Shown in pieces: positions 26,097 through 36,168 of a DNA stretch of 64,000 nucleotides. Numbering within the stretch: position 1 is the stretch's first letter; each line of letters opens with the position of its first letter. Under the pieces are notes generated by a model. It ran no database searches. It had not been told where the DNA came from and saw only the letters and a list, made by a program, of their open reading frames with translations. The stretch is from Vibrio sp. RE88 (GTDB lineage: Bacteria; Pseudomonadota; Gammaproteobacteria; Enterobacterales; Vibrionaceae): assembly GCF_013113835.1 (NCBI RefSeq), contig NZ_VTYQ01000001.1, positions 310,001-374,000 on the forward strand, in the 5' to 3' direction. Position numbers and translations under genes: made by a program.

Positions 26097-26944
26097 ATGC
26101 GTATACTCAACCGGGGCAGATCAGTGAATCAATGCGTGCTCTGACTCGCCGAGATCAGGTCTTTCCTTTTCTAAAGCCCGACAATCACCCCTTGATTGAT
26201 ACTCGCCACAACATCCTGCTCTACGTCGAAGGCGTTAATAAAAGCTTTGATGGTTTTCAGGCAATCAATGATCTGAATTTGTACATTCGTGAAGGTGAGT
26301 TGCGCTGCATTATCGGCCCGAATGGGGCAGGCAAGACCACCATGATGGACATTATCACCGGTAAAACCAAACCCGACTCAGGCTCTGTCTGGCTGGGAGC
26401 GAGCATCAATTTGTTGAAAATGAACGAAGCACAAATTGCCAACGCTGGAATTGGCCGTAAGTTCCAAAAACCGACCGTCATAGAGTGCCTCAACGTCTGG
26501 CAGAACCTCGAGCTGGCGATGTCCGGTGTGCGCTCAGTCTGGGGGACCTACACCGCCAACCTGACTGGCGATCAAAGGGATCAGATTGAGTCGGTACTGA
26601 GCCTTATCCACCTTCAAGACAGTGCGAAATCGCTGGCTGGAAACCTTTCTCATGGGCAAAAGCAGTGGCTGGAAATTGGTATGCTGCTCATGCAAAACCC
26701 TAAGTTGCTGCTGATTGATGAACCTGTCGCTGGTATGACGCATCAAGAAATGGATCGCACGTCCGAACTGCTTAACTCTCTGGCAGGTAAGCACTCCGTC
26801 GTTGTGGTCGAGCACGATATGGACTTTGTCCGTTCCATCGCCAGCCATGTCACTGTGCTCCACCAAGGGCATGTGCTGGCCGAAGGAACCATGGATGAAG
26901 TACAGGCGCATCAACAAGTGAAACAGGTTTATTTAGGGGAATAG
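26093..26944 (+). CDS. urtD: Urea ABC transporter ATPase UrtD
   Basis: A 283-residue LivG-type ATPase. Walker A is GPNGAGKTT, the signature loop is LSHGQKQ, and Walker B is LLLIDEP. The N-terminal 45 residues before the ABC core are a little longer than in LivG, as in other UrtD proteins. It powers urea import with UrtE. Confidence 0.95.
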   Translation: MNAYTQPGQISESMRALTRRDQVFPFLKPDNHPLIDTRHNILLYVEGVNKSFDGFQAINDLNLYIREGELRCIIGPNGAGKTTMMDIITGKTKPDSGSVWLGASINLLKMNEAQIANAGIGRKFQKPTVIECLNVWQNLELAMSGVRSVWGTYTANLTGDQRDQIESVLSLIHLQDSAKSLAGNLSHGQKQWLEIGMLLMQNPKLLLIDEPVAGMTHQEMDRTSELLNSLAGKHSVVVVEHDMDFVRSIASHVTVLHQGHVLAEGTMDEVQAHQQVKQVYLGE

Positions 26945-26945
26945 A

Positions 26946-27641
26946 ATGCTGACGATATCTGGACTGAATCAGTTCTATGGCGAGAGTCACACGCTATGGG
27001 ATCTGAATATGACCATCCCTGAGGGAAAATGCACCGTGTTGATGGGCCGAAATGGGGTCGGAAAAACAACACTATTGCAGTGCATCATGGGCTTGGTGGC
27101 GAGTAAGAGTGGCGATATCACTCTGGAAGGGAATTCATTACTCAATGTGGATGCGGAAATGCGTTCAAGGCTTGGAATCGGCTATGTCCCTCAGGGCAGG
27201 CAAATATTCCCTATGCTGACGGTTGAGGAGAATCTTCAGGTTGGTTTGCCCATTAGAGACAAAGGTGATCGGCAGATTCCCGAGTTTATTTATGAGTTGT
27301 TTCCGGTTCTTAAGGAGATGCGCCATCGACGAGGTGGTGACTTATCAGGAGGCCAGCAACAGCAGCTTGCGATTGGGCGTGCTTTGGTCATCAACCCACG
27401 ACTTTTGATCCTCGATGAGCCGACGGAAGGGATACAGCCCAATATCGTGCAGGAAATTGGCGACATTATACGCATGCTTAACGAAAAGCTTGGCCTGACG
27501 GTGTTGCTGGTTGAGCAGAAGCTGCCTTTTGCACGCAAAGTGGGTGACCAATTCTGCATTCTCGACCGAGGACGGAATGTTGCTCAGGGTGAAATGGGCC
27601 AACTCAATGACACACTGATAAAGGAGTATCTGACAGTATGA
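26946..27641 (+). CDS. urtE: Urea ABC transporter ATPase UrtE
   Basis: A 231-residue LivF-type ATPase with Walker A GRNGVGKTT, signature LSGGQQQ and Walker B LLILDEPTEG. It starts one base after the urtD stop and its own stop overlaps the ureD start by four bases, so transport and urease genes are translationally linked. Confidence 0.95.
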   Translation: MLTISGLNQFYGESHTLWDLNMTIPEGKCTVLMGRNGVGKTTLLQCIMGLVASKSGDITLEGNSLLNVDAEMRSRLGIGYVPQGRQIFPMLTVEENLQVGLPIRDKGDRQIPEFIYELFPVLKEMRHRRGGDLSGGQQQQLAIGRALVINPRLLILDEPTEGIQPNIVQEIGDIIRMLNEKLGLTVLLVEQKLPFARKVGDQFCILDRGRNVAQGEMGQLNDTLIKEYLTV

Positions 27642-28546
27642 TGTGTGATCCTGCGGTGGCGTTCGCCATCGAAAACAACAATCAGCGACTGGATAAGCTG
27701 ATTCAATCTGACACCGAATCTGGCTGGAAAGCGAAACTCAAACTGCTGTTTACGGATCGTGGTGACAAAACCGTGATTCGCGACCGCCAGCAACAAGGAC
27801 CTTTGGCGATTCAGCGTCCGCTTTACCCTGAAGGTAAGGCTTGCCACACCTATCTATTGCATCCTCCCGGTGGCGTCGTGGGTGGTGACACGTTACGCAT
27901 TGATACACAAGTTGCGCAAGGGGCACACGCTTTAGTGACGACACCGGGAGCAACGAAGTTTTATCGCTCCGAACAGCGCTACGCGCACCAGCAACAAGTC
28001 CTGACTGTCGAAAGTGGTGGATTACTCGAATGGCTGCCACAGGAGAACATTTTCTTCCCTGATGCGCACGCGCGTTTAGACACTCAGATCCACTTAGAAA
28101 AGGATGCACAATTTGTGGGCTGGGAGATGCACTGTTTTGGACGTCCTGCACTAAATGAGGGATTTTCCTCAGGGAATTTGGTCGGAAAAACAGAGATTTA
28201 TCGCCAAGGAAAAAAAATTCTGACCGAGGGGTTAAATATTCGAGGTGGCGATAAGTATATGAAACAAAAAGGCCTTCTCGGATTTCCCATGTCGGGAACG
28301 CTTTACATTTCCTCACAGGATGACGATTTTTTCCATTTGGTACAGAGCTTGCTCTCTAACATACAAAGCCAAGTGGGCACAGACAAAATCATCATCGCTG
28401 CGACACAGTTAGAAGAGCTGGTGGTGATTCGAGCATTGGGTCACTGGAGTGAAGTGATCCTCAACAGTTTTCAGCTCGTGTGGCAGCAGGCACGTCAGGA
28501 ATGGACAGGCACTCTCCCACATCCACCGAGGATTTGGGCGACATAA
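27638..28546 (+). CDS. ureD: Urease accessory protein UreD
   Basis: A 302-residue urease chaperone. Family landmarks include [26 protein letters not shown] and [16 protein letters not shown]. UreD binds apo-urease and with UreF and UreG forms the complex that delivers nickel to the active site. It overlaps urtE by four bases. Confidence 0.95.
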   Translation: MMCDPAVAFAIENNNQRLDKLIQSDTESGWKAKLKLLFTDRGDKTVIRDRQQQGPLAIQRPLYPEGKACHTYLLHPPGGVVGGDTLRIDTQVAQGAHALVTTPGATKFYRSEQRYAHQQQVLTVESGGLLEWLPQENIFFPDAHARLDTQIHLEKDAQFVGWEMHCFGRPALNEGFSSGNLVGKTEIYRQGKKILTEGLNIRGGDKYMKQKGLLGFPMSGTLYISSQDDDFFHLVQSLLSNIQSQVGTDKIIIAATQLEELVVIRALGHWSEVILNSFQLVWQQARQEWTGTLPHPPRIWAT

Positions 28547-28554
28547 GGACAAAC

Positions 28555-28857
28555 ATGGAATTATCACCTCGAGAAAAAGATAAGTTACTGATATTTTGCG
28601 CCGGCATGCTGGCGCAAAGTCGCAAAGAAAAAGGTCTCAAACTTAATTACCCCGAATCTGTTGCCTACATCAGCAGCGCCATTCTCGAAGGTGCTCGTGA
28701 AGGAAAAAGCGTGTCTGAACTGATGGATTTTGGTCGCACCCTACTTACGGTAGAAGACGTAATGGAAGGAGTGGCCTCAATGATTCCGGATGTGCAGGTA
28801 GAAGCGACATTCCCTGACGGCACCAAGCTGGTCACGGTCCACGAGCCGATTGTCTAA
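28555..28857 (+). CDS. ureA: Urease subunit gamma
   Basis: A 100-residue gamma subunit of the normal length, starting [14 protein letters not shown], with [11 protein letters not shown] and the end LVTVHEPIV. The ATG at 28555 has AAGGAC before it; an upstream in-frame extension to 28480 runs inside ureD. It is a structural part of the (alpha-beta-gamma)3 enzyme. Confidence 0.96.
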   Translation: MELSPREKDKLLIFCAGMLAQSRKEKGLKLNYPESVAYISSAILEGAREGKSVSELMDFGRTLLTVEDVMEGVASMIPDVQVEATFPDGTKLVTVHEPIV

Positions 28858-28866
28858 GGGGGATAT

Positions 28867-29205
28867 ATGGCAGGAACCACCACTCATTCATCCGGCTTTG
28901 TGCCCGGTCAGATTGAAACCGCAGCTGGCGAAATTGAGCTCAATGTCGGACGTAAAACCATTCAGGTGAGCGTTGAGAACATTGGCGACCGTCCGGTGCA
29001 GATCGGCTCTCACTATCATTTCTACGAAGTCAATGACGCCTTGGTGTTCGATCGAACGCCTTGTCGTGGCTATCGACTCAATATCCCAGCAGGCACTGCG
29101 ACGCGTTTTGAACCTGGGCAATCTCGCAGCGTCGAACTCGTCGAATACGCAGGCAGCCAGCACGTATACGGCTTTCAGGGCAAAGTCATGGGCAAACTGG
29201 ATTAG
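28867..29205 (+). CDS. ureB: Urease subunit beta
   Basis: A 112-residue beta subunit with [32 protein letters not shown] and [15 protein letters not shown], all typical of the family. It is a separate gene, as usual in proteobacteria (not fused to ureA). Confidence 0.96.
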   Translation: MAGTTTHSSGFVPGQIETAAGEIELNVGRKTIQVSVENIGDRPVQIGSHYHFYEVNDALVFDRTPCRGYRLNIPAGTATRFEPGQSRSVELVEYAGSQHVYGFQGKVMGKLD

Positions 29206-29247
29206 TTGATCGCCTGAACAACGAATAAGCAAACACAAGGATAGGTA

Positions 29248-30951
29248 ATGGCAAGCATTTCCCGACAGGCGTATGCCGAAATGTTTGGGCCAACAGTGGG
29301 CGACCGCATGCGTCTCGCGGACACTGAGTTATGGCTTGAAGTAGAAAAGGATTTCACCGTATACGGCGATGAGGTCAAATTCGGTGGTGGTAAAGTGATT
29401 CGCGATGGCATGGGCCAGAGTCAGAGACCCAGCGCCGAAACACCCGACTTAGTGATCACCAATGCTGTCATTCTTGATTATTGGGGCATAGTGAAAGCGG
29501 ATGTCGCGATTAAAAACGGTCGAATTCAGGCGATAGGCAAAGCGGGCAACCCAGATGTTCAGCCGGAAGTGACCATTGTGATTGGTCCCGGAACGGAAGT
29601 GTTGGCAGGCGAGGGCTCTATTTTGACCGCAGGCGGTATCGACTCTCACATCCATTTCATCTGTCCGCAACAGATAGAAGAAGCGCTCGCGTCTGGCGTG
29701 ACGACCATGATAGGTGGCGGGACAGGCCCCAATACCGGAACCAATGCGACGACTTGTACACCGGGGCCGTGGAACATGCATCGTATGCTTGAGTCTCTTG
29801 ACGAGTTTCCGATGAACTTTGGCTTGCTCGGCAAAGGGAATGCCAGCCAACCAGAAGCCCTGCGTGAACAAGTCGCGGCAGGTGCAGTGGGGCTTAAACT
29901 GCATGAAGATTGGGGTACAACACCCGCATCAATTGATACCTGCTTGACGGTCGCCGATGAAATGGATGTGCAGGTTGCGATCCATACCGATACGCTTAAC
30001 GAGTCTGGTTTTGTTGAGTCGACGCTGGGTGCGATTGGTGATCGTGTTATCCATACCTATCACACCGAGGGTGCCGGTGGTGGCCATGCACCTGACATTA
30101 TCCGCGCAGCGGGTGAGTCGAACGTCTTGCCATCATCAACCAACCCGACACGCCCATACACGGTTAATACCGTGGATGAACACCTAGATATGCTGATGGT
30201 GTGTCATCACCTATCCCCTTCGATTGCTGAAGACGTCGCGTTTGCGGAATCTCGCATTCGCCGCGAGACCATCGCCGCTGAAGACATACTCCATGATCTT
30301 GGCGCTTTCTCTATGATTGCGTCGGATTCACAAGCAATGGGCCGAGTTGGTGAAGTGATTACCCGTACATGGCAAACGGCGCACAAGATGAAAGTCCAGC
30401 GTGGCAGTTTGGCTGAGGATTCGTCCTACAGCGATAATTTCCGTCTTCGCCGCTATATCGCTAAATACACTATAAATCCGGCGATTACTCACGGAATGGC
30501 CCATGAAATTGGTTCGGTCGAAGTGGGTAAGCTAGCGGATTTGGTTCTGTGGAAGCCCGCCTTCTTTGGTGTCAAACCAAGCGTGATTCTCAAAGGTGGC
30601 ATGATTGCTATGGCGCCAATGGGGGACCCGAATGCGTCGATCCCAACCCCTCAACCGGTTCACTATCGCAGTATGTTTGGCAGTTACGGCAAAGCGAGCC
30701 AGAACACATCCATGCTGTTTGTTTCTCAGGAAGCACAACGTGCCGGTATTGCGCAGCAGCTGGGACTCGGCAGTCAGATTGGTGTTGTCAGCCATTGCCG
30801 CGATATCAGCAAAGCCGACATGAAACTCAATGACTGGCAGCCAAAGATCGAAGTCGATTCCCAAACTTATCAGGTTCGTGCTGATGGTGAGCTGTTGGTT
30901 TGTGGGCCTGCCGACGTGCTACCTATGGCACAACGATATTTTTTGTTTTAA
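29248..30951 (+). CDS. ureC: Urease subunit alpha (catalytic)
   Basis: A 567-residue nickel amidohydrolase that splits urea to ammonia and carbamate. All catalytic segments are intact: nickel histidines in [13 protein letters not shown], the carbamylated lysine in [10 protein letters not shown], histidines in [12 protein letters not shown] and [14 protein letters not shown], the flap His in LMVCHHL, and the nickel Asp in [10 protein letters not shown]. The enzyme should be active once matured by UreDEFG. Confidence 0.97.
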   Translation: MASISRQAYAEMFGPTVGDRMRLADTELWLEVEKDFTVYGDEVKFGGGKVIRDGMGQSQRPSAETPDLVITNAVILDYWGIVKADVAIKNGRIQAIGKAGNPDVQPEVTIVIGPGTEVLAGEGSILTAGGIDSHIHFICPQQIEEALASGVTTMIGGGTGPNTGTNATTCTPGPWNMHRMLESLDEFPMNFGLLGKGNASQPEALREQVAAGAVGLKLHEDWGTTPASIDTCLTVADEMDVQVAIHTDTLNESGFVESTLGAIGDRVIHTYHTEGAGGGHAPDIIRAAGESNVLPSSTNPTRPYTVNTVDEHLDMLMVCHHLSPSIAEDVAFAESRIRRETIAAEDILHDLGAFSMIASDSQAMGRVGEVITRTWQTAHKMKVQRGSLAEDSSYSDNFRLRRYIAKYTINPAITHGMAHEIGSVEVGKLADLVLWKPAFFGVKPSVILKGGMIAMAPMGDPNASIPTPQPVHYRSMFGSYGKASQNTSMLFVSQEAQRAGIAQQLGLGSQIGVVSHCRDISKADMKLNDWQPKIEVDSQTYQVRADGELLVCGPADVLPMAQRYFLF

Positions 30952-30972
30952 CACCATCAATGAGGGAGCGAG

Positions 30973-31425
30973 ATGATTGAGCTAACCGAAATCAATACTG
31001 AAATCACAATACAACCCAACGCATTTCTCAGCCTGCCGATCGACAGTCGAATTAAAAGTCGTCTTAAGGTCGAGCTGGATGATGGTCGGGAAGCGGGGCT
31101 GTTTCTGCCTCGCGGGCATATTTTACGTGGCGGTGAGCAGCTAAAAAGTCAGTGCGGCATGGTGGTTGAAGTCAAAGCCGCGCCTGAGAAGGTATCGACA
31201 GTGTATTGCAGTGATCTGCACCTGCTGACTCGTGTCGCTTATCACCTTGGTAATCGTCATGTACCACTGCAAGTCGAGTTTGGCTGGGTGCGCTATCAGC
31301 ACGATCATGTTCTGGATGAGATGGTGGAAGGGCTTGGCGCAAATGTCACGACGGAAGAAGCTCCATTTGAACCAGAAAGCGGTGCTTATGGTGGCCGTTC
31401 GGGTGGGCACCATCATCACCATTAA
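30973..31425 (+). CDS. ureE: Urease accessory protein UreE, His-tailed nickel donor
   Basis: A 150-residue metallochaperone with an N-terminal peptide-binding domain (LSLPIDSRIKSRLKVELDDG) and a C-terminal metal domain with LGNRHVPLQVE. It ends in GGHHHHH, a short histidine tail that binds extra nickel in some UreE proteins. Confidence 0.95.
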   Translation: MIELTEINTEITIQPNAFLSLPIDSRIKSRLKVELDDGREAGLFLPRGHILRGGEQLKSQCGMVVEVKAAPEKVSTVYCSDLHLLTRVAYHLGNRHVPLQVEFGWVRYQHDHVLDEMVEGLGANVTTEEAPFEPESGAYGGRSGGHHHHH

Positions 31426-31473
31426 TCACTAATAAAACGGATTACTTACTACAAAAACGACAAGGAAGTTATT

Positions 31474-32031
31474 ATGAAAAAAACATTTACGTCAGTGCTG
31501 CCGCTGCTTCTGATTTCAACACCTGTACTGGCTCATCCGGGGCACGATAGTCATTCTTTTTCTTCAGGCCTGACGCATCCCGTCACAGGCTTTGATCACC
31601 TTATTATGCTCGTTGCGTTCGGTATTTTGATTGCTTGTCTTCGCACGTCGGTTAAGCGCCAGATCGGCCTCGTAGCGGCGGCGTTAATGTCTTTGGTTGT
31701 GGGGCTGGCAGCAGGGCAGGTGATGGGCGGATTTTCTGCCATGGAGCTTGCTATTGGCGCTTCTCTGTTTGTGGTCAGTGGCGCTATCTGGCAAGCCTTT
31801 CACGTTTCTGAGAATGTGATGCGATTGGCTGTCACCTTATGTATTGGGCTGATCTTCTTCCACGGCTACGCCCATGGTGTGGAAGCGGAAGGTGCGGTGT
31901 CTGCGTTTGCTGCCGGCATGGTGACCAGCGCAAGTGCATTGATTCTTTTAGGCATGCAGTTTGGCCGAGCGATGTTCAGCCCTTGGTTAGCGGCAGGGGT
32001 TGCCGGTGTCAGTGCACTGGTTTTGATTTAA
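31474..32031 (+). CDS. ureJ: HupE/UreJ-family nickel uptake protein
   Basis: A 185-residue membrane protein with a cleavable signal peptide ending in LA followed by HPGHD, then HPVTGFDHLIMLVAFG and FFHGYAHGVEAEG. The metal-binding HPG and GFDH motifs define the HupE/UreJ family of nickel/cobalt permeases. Its place inside the urease operon points to nickel supply. Confidence 0.92.
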   Translation: MKKTFTSVLPLLLISTPVLAHPGHDSHSFSSGLTHPVTGFDHLIMLVAFGILIACLRTSVKRQIGLVAAALMSLVVGLAAGQVMGGFSAMELAIGASLFVVSGAIWQAFHVSENVMRLAVTLCIGLIFFHGYAHGVEAEGAVSAFAAGMVTSASALILLGMQFGRAMFSPWLAAGVAGVSALVLI

Positions 32032-32040
32032 TTGAATGAT

Positions 32041-32730
32041 ATGGAGCCAACGAAAACGCAATCCGATTTAGCGCTATACCGACTTTTTCAGCTCATCAGC
32101 CCTTCCTTACCTATTGGTGGCTTTACCTACTCGCAAGGTCTGGAATGGGCCGTAGAAGCAGGGTGGGTCGACGGACGGCATGCTATGGAGGACTGGCTGG
32201 CGAACATGTTGCTTAATAGCGTGGCGACACTGGAGCTGCCCTTGATCGAACAATATATGCAGGCACTTCGAGACGATGACATGGAGAAAATACGCTATTG
32301 CAGCGAGCTACTTTATTCCAGTCGGGAAACCCGTGAGCTAAGAGCTGAAGAGCGTCAGCGGGGTCTGGCACTAAAAACGCTGCTCAAGCAACTGGATATT
32401 GAGCATGCCTGCTTTCTCAATGAAGAGTTGGAAATGAATCAGCTTTTAGGGCTGTGTATTGCCGCGCAGCACTGGCACATTGATTCGTTGGCCTTGAAGC
32501 AAGGCTACCTGTGGAGCTGGGCTGAAAACTTGGTCATGGCAGGCGTGAAACTGGTGCCCTTGGGGCAAACTGACGGACAGCGCGTTTTGATTCACCTCAG
32601 CGAGTTGTTTCCCCAAGCGCTGTTGCAAGCCGAGCAGACAGAAGATTGGATGATAGGCAGCTTTACACCTTCGGTATCTATCGCAAGCAGCCTTCACGAA
32701 ACGCAGTACACGCGGCTGTTTCGCTCATAA
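32041..32730 (+). CDS. ureF: Urease accessory protein UreF
   Basis: A protein of about 229 residues with the UreF hallmark LFQLISPSLPIGGFTYSQGLEWAVE, RETRELRAEERQRG and a C-terminal SSLHETQYTRLFRS. It is a GTPase-activating-type partner that couples UreG to UreD. I use the ATG at 32041; a TTG three codons earlier abuts the ureJ stop. Neither has a strong ribosome site, so coupling to ureJ is likely. Confidence 0.93.
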   Translation: MEPTKTQSDLALYRLFQLISPSLPIGGFTYSQGLEWAVEAGWVDGRHAMEDWLANMLLNSVATLELPLIEQYMQALRDDDMEKIRYCSELLYSSRETRELRAEERQRGLALKTLLKQLDIEHACFLNEELEMNQLLGLCIAAQHWHIDSLALKQGYLWSWAENLVMAGVKLVPLGQTDGQRVLIHLSELFPQALLQAEQTEDWMIGSFTPSVSIASSLHETQYTRLFRS

Positions 32731-32754
32731 CGGAATTTAATCAGAGGTTTTAAT

Positions 32755-33378
32755 ATGGAAAGTTACAAACAACCACTGCGAGTGGGTATCGGTGGCCCTG
32801 TGGGTTCGGGTAAAACGGCACTACTGGAAGTGCTATGTAAAGCGATTCGCGACAAGCTTAATATCGCCGTGGTTACCAACGATATCTACACACAGGAAGA
32901 CGCTAAGATTCTAACCCGCGCGGAAGCACTCGAACCGGATCGAATTATTGGTGTTGAGACCGGAGGCTGCCCGCATACAGCAATTAGGGAAGACGCTTCC
33001 ATGAACCTAGCTGCGGTTGAAGAGCTGGCAAAGCGACATAAGAATCTCGATGTTGTGTTTGTCGAAAGTGGTGGTGATAACCTCAGCGCGACGTTTAGCC
33101 CTGAATTGGCAGACTTAACTATCTACGTGATTGATGTCGCCGAAGGCGAGAAAATTCCACGTAAAGGCGGCCCGGGTATTACGCGTTCGGATTTATTGGT
33201 GATCAATAAAATCGACCTCGCACCTTATGTCGGTGCTTCATTGGAAGTGATGGAGCAAGATACGCAGCGCATGCGTCCAACCAAGCCCTACGTATTCACT
33301 AACCTCAAAGAGAGTCAAGGGCTGAATACCATCATCGATTTTATTGTCACACAAGGCATGCTCACTCCTCGCAACTAA
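32755..33378 (+). CDS. ureG: Urease accessory GTPase UreG
   Basis: A 207-residue SIMIBI-class GTPase. The P-loop is [26 protein letters not shown] holds the nickel-binding Cys-Pro-His, and [11 protein letters not shown] gives guanine specificity. It hydrolyses GTP to drive nickel insertion into urease and ends the operon ahead of a terminator. Confidence 0.96.
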   Translation: MESYKQPLRVGIGGPVGSGKTALLEVLCKAIRDKLNIAVVTNDIYTQEDAKILTRAEALEPDRIIGVETGGCPHTAIREDASMNLAAVEELAKRHKNLDVVFVESGGDNLSATFSPELADLTIYVIDVAEGEKIPRKGGPGITRSDLLVINKIDLAPYVGASLEVMEQDTQRMRPTKPYVFTNLKESQGLNTIIDFIVTQGMLTPRN

Positions 33379-33418
33379 TCAGTTCAGTTCTTCCCCCAAG
33401 AACGTACTGCTCCTGCCG

Positions 33419-33434
33419 GGCACCTTAGGGTGCC
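33419..33434 (+). terminator. Terminator of the urease operon
   Basis: The stem GGCACC/GGTGCC with a TTAG loop is followed by TATTTTTAT, 41 bp after the ureG stop. Confidence 0.85.
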
Positions 33435-33562
33435 TATTTTTATCGATAAGACTTCCTACCTGAGGCACGTTTTTAATTCAACGAACTCGTGTTGTTGCAT
33501 AGCGTCTGATAATGTCGCTTAACTTGAGCGCGTCAGTTAACCCATGTTGAGAGGAAGATAAT

Positions 33563-33967
33563 TTGATCGATCTGGTCACCAGTGTGTCGCTTTGGGAGTT
33601 AGTGAAGCATGCCGGAACCTGGGTATCTAACCTGAAGCGTGCGAAGCAATCCCGAAAGCTGGAGTCAACCGCTGCGCTGCGTAAGGTAGTGGTTGCGAGT
33701 CGAAAAACGGCAATTTACATCAGAAAACAAAAGCAGAATCCTATTCGTGATATCGATGCGGAAGGAGAGCTGTCATTACTCTGGACAGAGCTGAGCTTCG
33801 AGCTGAAAGATCTGAAGTTAGATAAGTTGTCGGAGCGCTGTTTTATTAAAGGTAAACAATGGGAGAATCCAGAATTGGCTGATTTGTTCTTGCTAGACAA
33901 GAGTGATCATTCACTGGAAAAGATTGAACGTATTGCGACACAATTGCTTGAAGAAATAGAAAAATAA
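33563..33967 (+). CDS. Hypothetical cytoplasmic protein
   Basis: A 134-residue protein with no signal peptide, rich in Lys, Arg and Glu and predicted mostly helical. It uses a TTG start at 33563, supported by GAGAGGAAG just upstream. SLWELVKHAGTWVSNLKRAK and the C-terminal KIERIATQLLEEIEK look amphipathic. I do not recognise the family. It is followed after 8 bp by an acetyltransferase gene. Confidence 0.7.
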   Translation: MIDLVTSVSLWELVKHAGTWVSNLKRAKQSRKLESTAALRKVVVASRKTAIYIRKQKQNPIRDIDAEGELSLLWTELSFELKDLKLDKLSERCFIKGKQWENPELADLFLLDKSDHSLEKIERIATQLLEEIEK

Positions 33968-33975
33968 GGAAACAC

Positions 33976-34425
33976 ATGGAGTTGATATTCAGAGCGGCGA
34001 CTGAGGATGATTTAGGCGCTCTCGTTGATATGCTGGCTAATGATCTATTAGGTCAGCAGCGTGAAGATAAGACGCAATTCGGTAGATACCAGATGGCTTT
34101 CACTGAGATTAACCGTGACCCAAACAATGAGCTGATCGTTGCTACGTTTGAGCAGCAGGTGGTTGGGATGCTACAACTGACATACATTCCGTACTTAACG
34201 CATCAGGGAAGCTGGCGCTGCTTAATTGAAGGGGTACGAGTGGATGAAAACTTTCGCGGTCAGGGGTTAGGTGAGCGTTTGTTTCAGCATGCCATCGAGC
34301 TTGCAAAGGAAAGAGATTGCTCCATGGTGCAATTGACCAGCGATAAACAAAGACCCGATGCGCTGCGTTTTTACGAAAAACTGGGCTTTATACCAAGCCA
34401 TGAGGGCTTCAAACTGAAGCTGTAA
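33976..34425 (+). CDS. GNAT acetyltransferase
   Basis: A 149-residue single-domain GNAT. It has the acetyl-CoA motif A region VRVDENFRGQGLGERLFQHA (R-G-x-G-x-G) and the terminal RPDALRFYEKLGFIPSHEGFKLKL. The substrate is unknown. It is the first of three adjacent acetyltransferase genes. Confidence 0.9.
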   Translation: MELIFRAATEDDLGALVDMLANDLLGQQREDKTQFGRYQMAFTEINRDPNNELIVATFEQQVVGMLQLTYIPYLTHQGSWRCLIEGVRVDENFRGQGLGERLFQHAIELAKERDCSMVQLTSDKQRPDALRFYEKLGFIPSHEGFKLKL

Positions 34426-34451
34426 TCGATTTACTTTTGAAGAATACTCAG

Positions 34452-35009
34452 ATGCAGATATCTATTGTTCAAGCTGAGCAGAGTGATTTACCTCAGTTTT
34501 TTGCTTACCTCGAAAATCAACTTGCGGAAAATGGTGTCGATGGCACACCACTTTTTCAGCCACTATCACGTACAAACAGGGCCATTCCGACTCAAACACA
34601 GCAAAAGTTTATAGACGGGGTGAGCGTTGAGTTTTCTGACGTTGCATGGAGACAACTTTGGCTAGCGAAAGACGTACAGGGTAAGATTTGTGGCCACATT
34701 GACCTTCGACATCATATGGAAGATTATTGCTTTCATCGCGTTTGGCTAGGGATGGGCGTAGAGCGAGAGTGCCGGAAAATGGGATTAGGCAGTCGGCTAA
34801 TCCAAACCGTGATCGAGTTTTGCCAACGCAACGAGCAGATCGTGTGGCTCGATCTAAATGTGTTATCAGTCAATCTTCCCGCCAAAAATCTTTATCTCAA
34901 ACACGGCTTTCGAATCGTTGGGGAAATGACGGATTATTATCGAATTGATGAAGAGTCTATTTCTGAACTCACCATGTCGATCAATACTCAGGTAGAGCTC
35001 TGCCATTAA
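34452..35009 (+). CDS. GNAT acetyltransferase
   Basis: A protein of about 185 residues with VERECRKMGLGSRLIQTVIE in the acetyl-CoA site and LNVLSVNLPAKNLYLKHGF near the end. I prefer the ATG at 34452; a TTG at 34437 would add five residues. The substrate is unknown. Confidence 0.87.
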   Translation: MQISIVQAEQSDLPQFFAYLENQLAENGVDGTPLFQPLSRTNRAIPTQTQQKFIDGVSVEFSDVAWRQLWLAKDVQGKICGHIDLRHHMEDYCFHRVWLGMGVERECRKMGLGSRLIQTVIEFCQRNEQIVWLDLNVLSVNLPAKNLYLKHGFRIVGEMTDYYRIDEESISELTMSINTQVELCH

Positions 35010-35053
35010 CATTTTAAAACTTGTCACCTTTACACTGTAAACCAAGGTATGTA

Positions 35054-35569
35054 ATGCAACCCAATATAGAAACAGACAGATTAGTCCTAAGACCCTTTCG
35101 TTTGTCAGACAGCGAGAGAGTGGCCCTTTTAGCGGGAGAAAAAGTCATCGCGGAGATGACGGCGAATATACCTCACCCGTACGAATCAAATATGGCAGTG
35201 GAATGGATTAAGACTCACGTTCATCACTTTGCTGAGCGAACTGCGGTCGTTTTTGCCATCACGCTTAAAGGGTGTGACGATATTATCGGCGCGGTCAGTT
35301 TTCCAACACTCAAAGAAGGTGTTGGCGTTCTTGGTTATTGGCTAGGGACACCCTATTGGGGGAAAGGCATCGCGTTTGAAGCGTCTCAGGCCTTAATTGA
35401 GTATGCCAAACAGCACCTGAATCTGGTCGAGGTTGAAGTTCAGCACTTGGTGCATAACCAGCGCTCACAATCTGTGATTAAAAAGCTGGGAATTGAGTAT
35501 CAGGAACACCAAATGGTTGAGATACACGGCGAAAAACGCGAAGTATATGTATATCGCTCATTGTTATAA
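35054..35569 (+). CDS. GNAT acetyltransferase, RimJ/RimL type
   Basis: A 171-residue protein starting with IETDRLVLRPFRLSD, the classic RimJ/RimL opening, with GYWLGTPYWGKGIAFEASQAL and NQRSQSVIKKLGI later. This group acetylates protein N-termini or small amines. The ATG at 35054 has AAGG upstream; a TTG at 35021 is in frame but unlikely. Confidence 0.88.
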   Translation: MQPNIETDRLVLRPFRLSDSERVALLAGEKVIAEMTANIPHPYESNMAVEWIKTHVHHFAERTAVVFAITLKGCDDIIGAVSFPTLKEGVGVLGYWLGTPYWGKGIAFEASQALIEYAKQHLNLVEVEVQHLVHNQRSQSVIKKLGIEYQEHQMVEIHGEKREVYVYRSLL

Positions 35570-35588
35570 CTAGATAAGGAAGGTTTTC

Positions 35589-35957
35589 ATGATTAGCCAC
35601 ATTGACCACATTGTTCTTACCGTCTCGGATATTCAAGCCTCGGTTGAGTTTTATCGTCGTGCATTGCAAATGGAAGAAGTCACCTTTGCTGGTGGCCGTA
35701 AAGCGCTAAAGTTTGGCAATCAGAAAATTAATCTTCAACTCTTAGGTCAGGAGCCACGTAATCGTGCTCAGGTTGGCTCAGGTGACCTCTGCCTAATCAC
35801 GCATTGGTCACTGGATGATGTGATTACTCACTTACAACAGCAAGATATTCAGATAGTCGAAGGGCCAGTCGAAAAGTCGGGTGCGACTGGGGTCATTAAT
35901 TCGGTCTATTTTCTCGACCCAGATAGCAACCTGATTGAAGTCAGTACCTATCAATAA
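35589..35957 (+). CDS. VOC-family (glyoxalase/dioxygenase-like) protein
   Basis: A 122-residue vicinal-oxygen-chelate protein. Metal ligands are in DHIVLTVSD (His) and SNLIEVSTY (Glu), with TFAGGRKALKFGNQKINL between them. Members include lactoylglutathione lyase relatives and fosfomycin-type enzymes; the reaction is unknown. Confidence 0.88.
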   Translation: MISHIDHIVLTVSDIQASVEFYRRALQMEEVTFAGGRKALKFGNQKINLQLLGQEPRNRAQVGSGDLCLITHWSLDDVITHLQQQDIQIVEGPVEKSGATGVINSVYFLDPDSNLIEVSTYQ

Positions 35958-36047
35958 ATCACCAATCCTATAAACCCCAAAATTGACGTGTAAGTCTAGG
36001 CATAATCAGGCTTCTCGCCGCCCTTTCCCTAATTCCACACTCTTTAT

Positions 36048-36073
36048 AAGGTGGAGTGCTATAAATCCACCTT
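36048..36073 (+). other. Hairpin between the VOC and chemoreceptor genes
   Basis: The 8-bp stem AAGGTGGA/TCCACCTT has a 10-nt loop and no T-run. It could be a weak terminator for the acetyltransferase group or a leader structure for the chemoreceptor. Confidence 0.4.
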
Positions 36074-36168
36074 GGTGTGACATTGATCTCATTTCTATTT
36101 CAATTTGATAATTGATTAATCACTTACTACTTTTTTAGATAACTGCCGAAAATCAGAAGGGGCAAGTT

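Noticed and set aside
33563-35957. Possible integron cassette array (small unknown, three GNAT genes, VOC gene)
   Set aside because: The gene types resemble cassettes, but the gaps are only 8-60 bp and no attC/VCR-like repeats are present.
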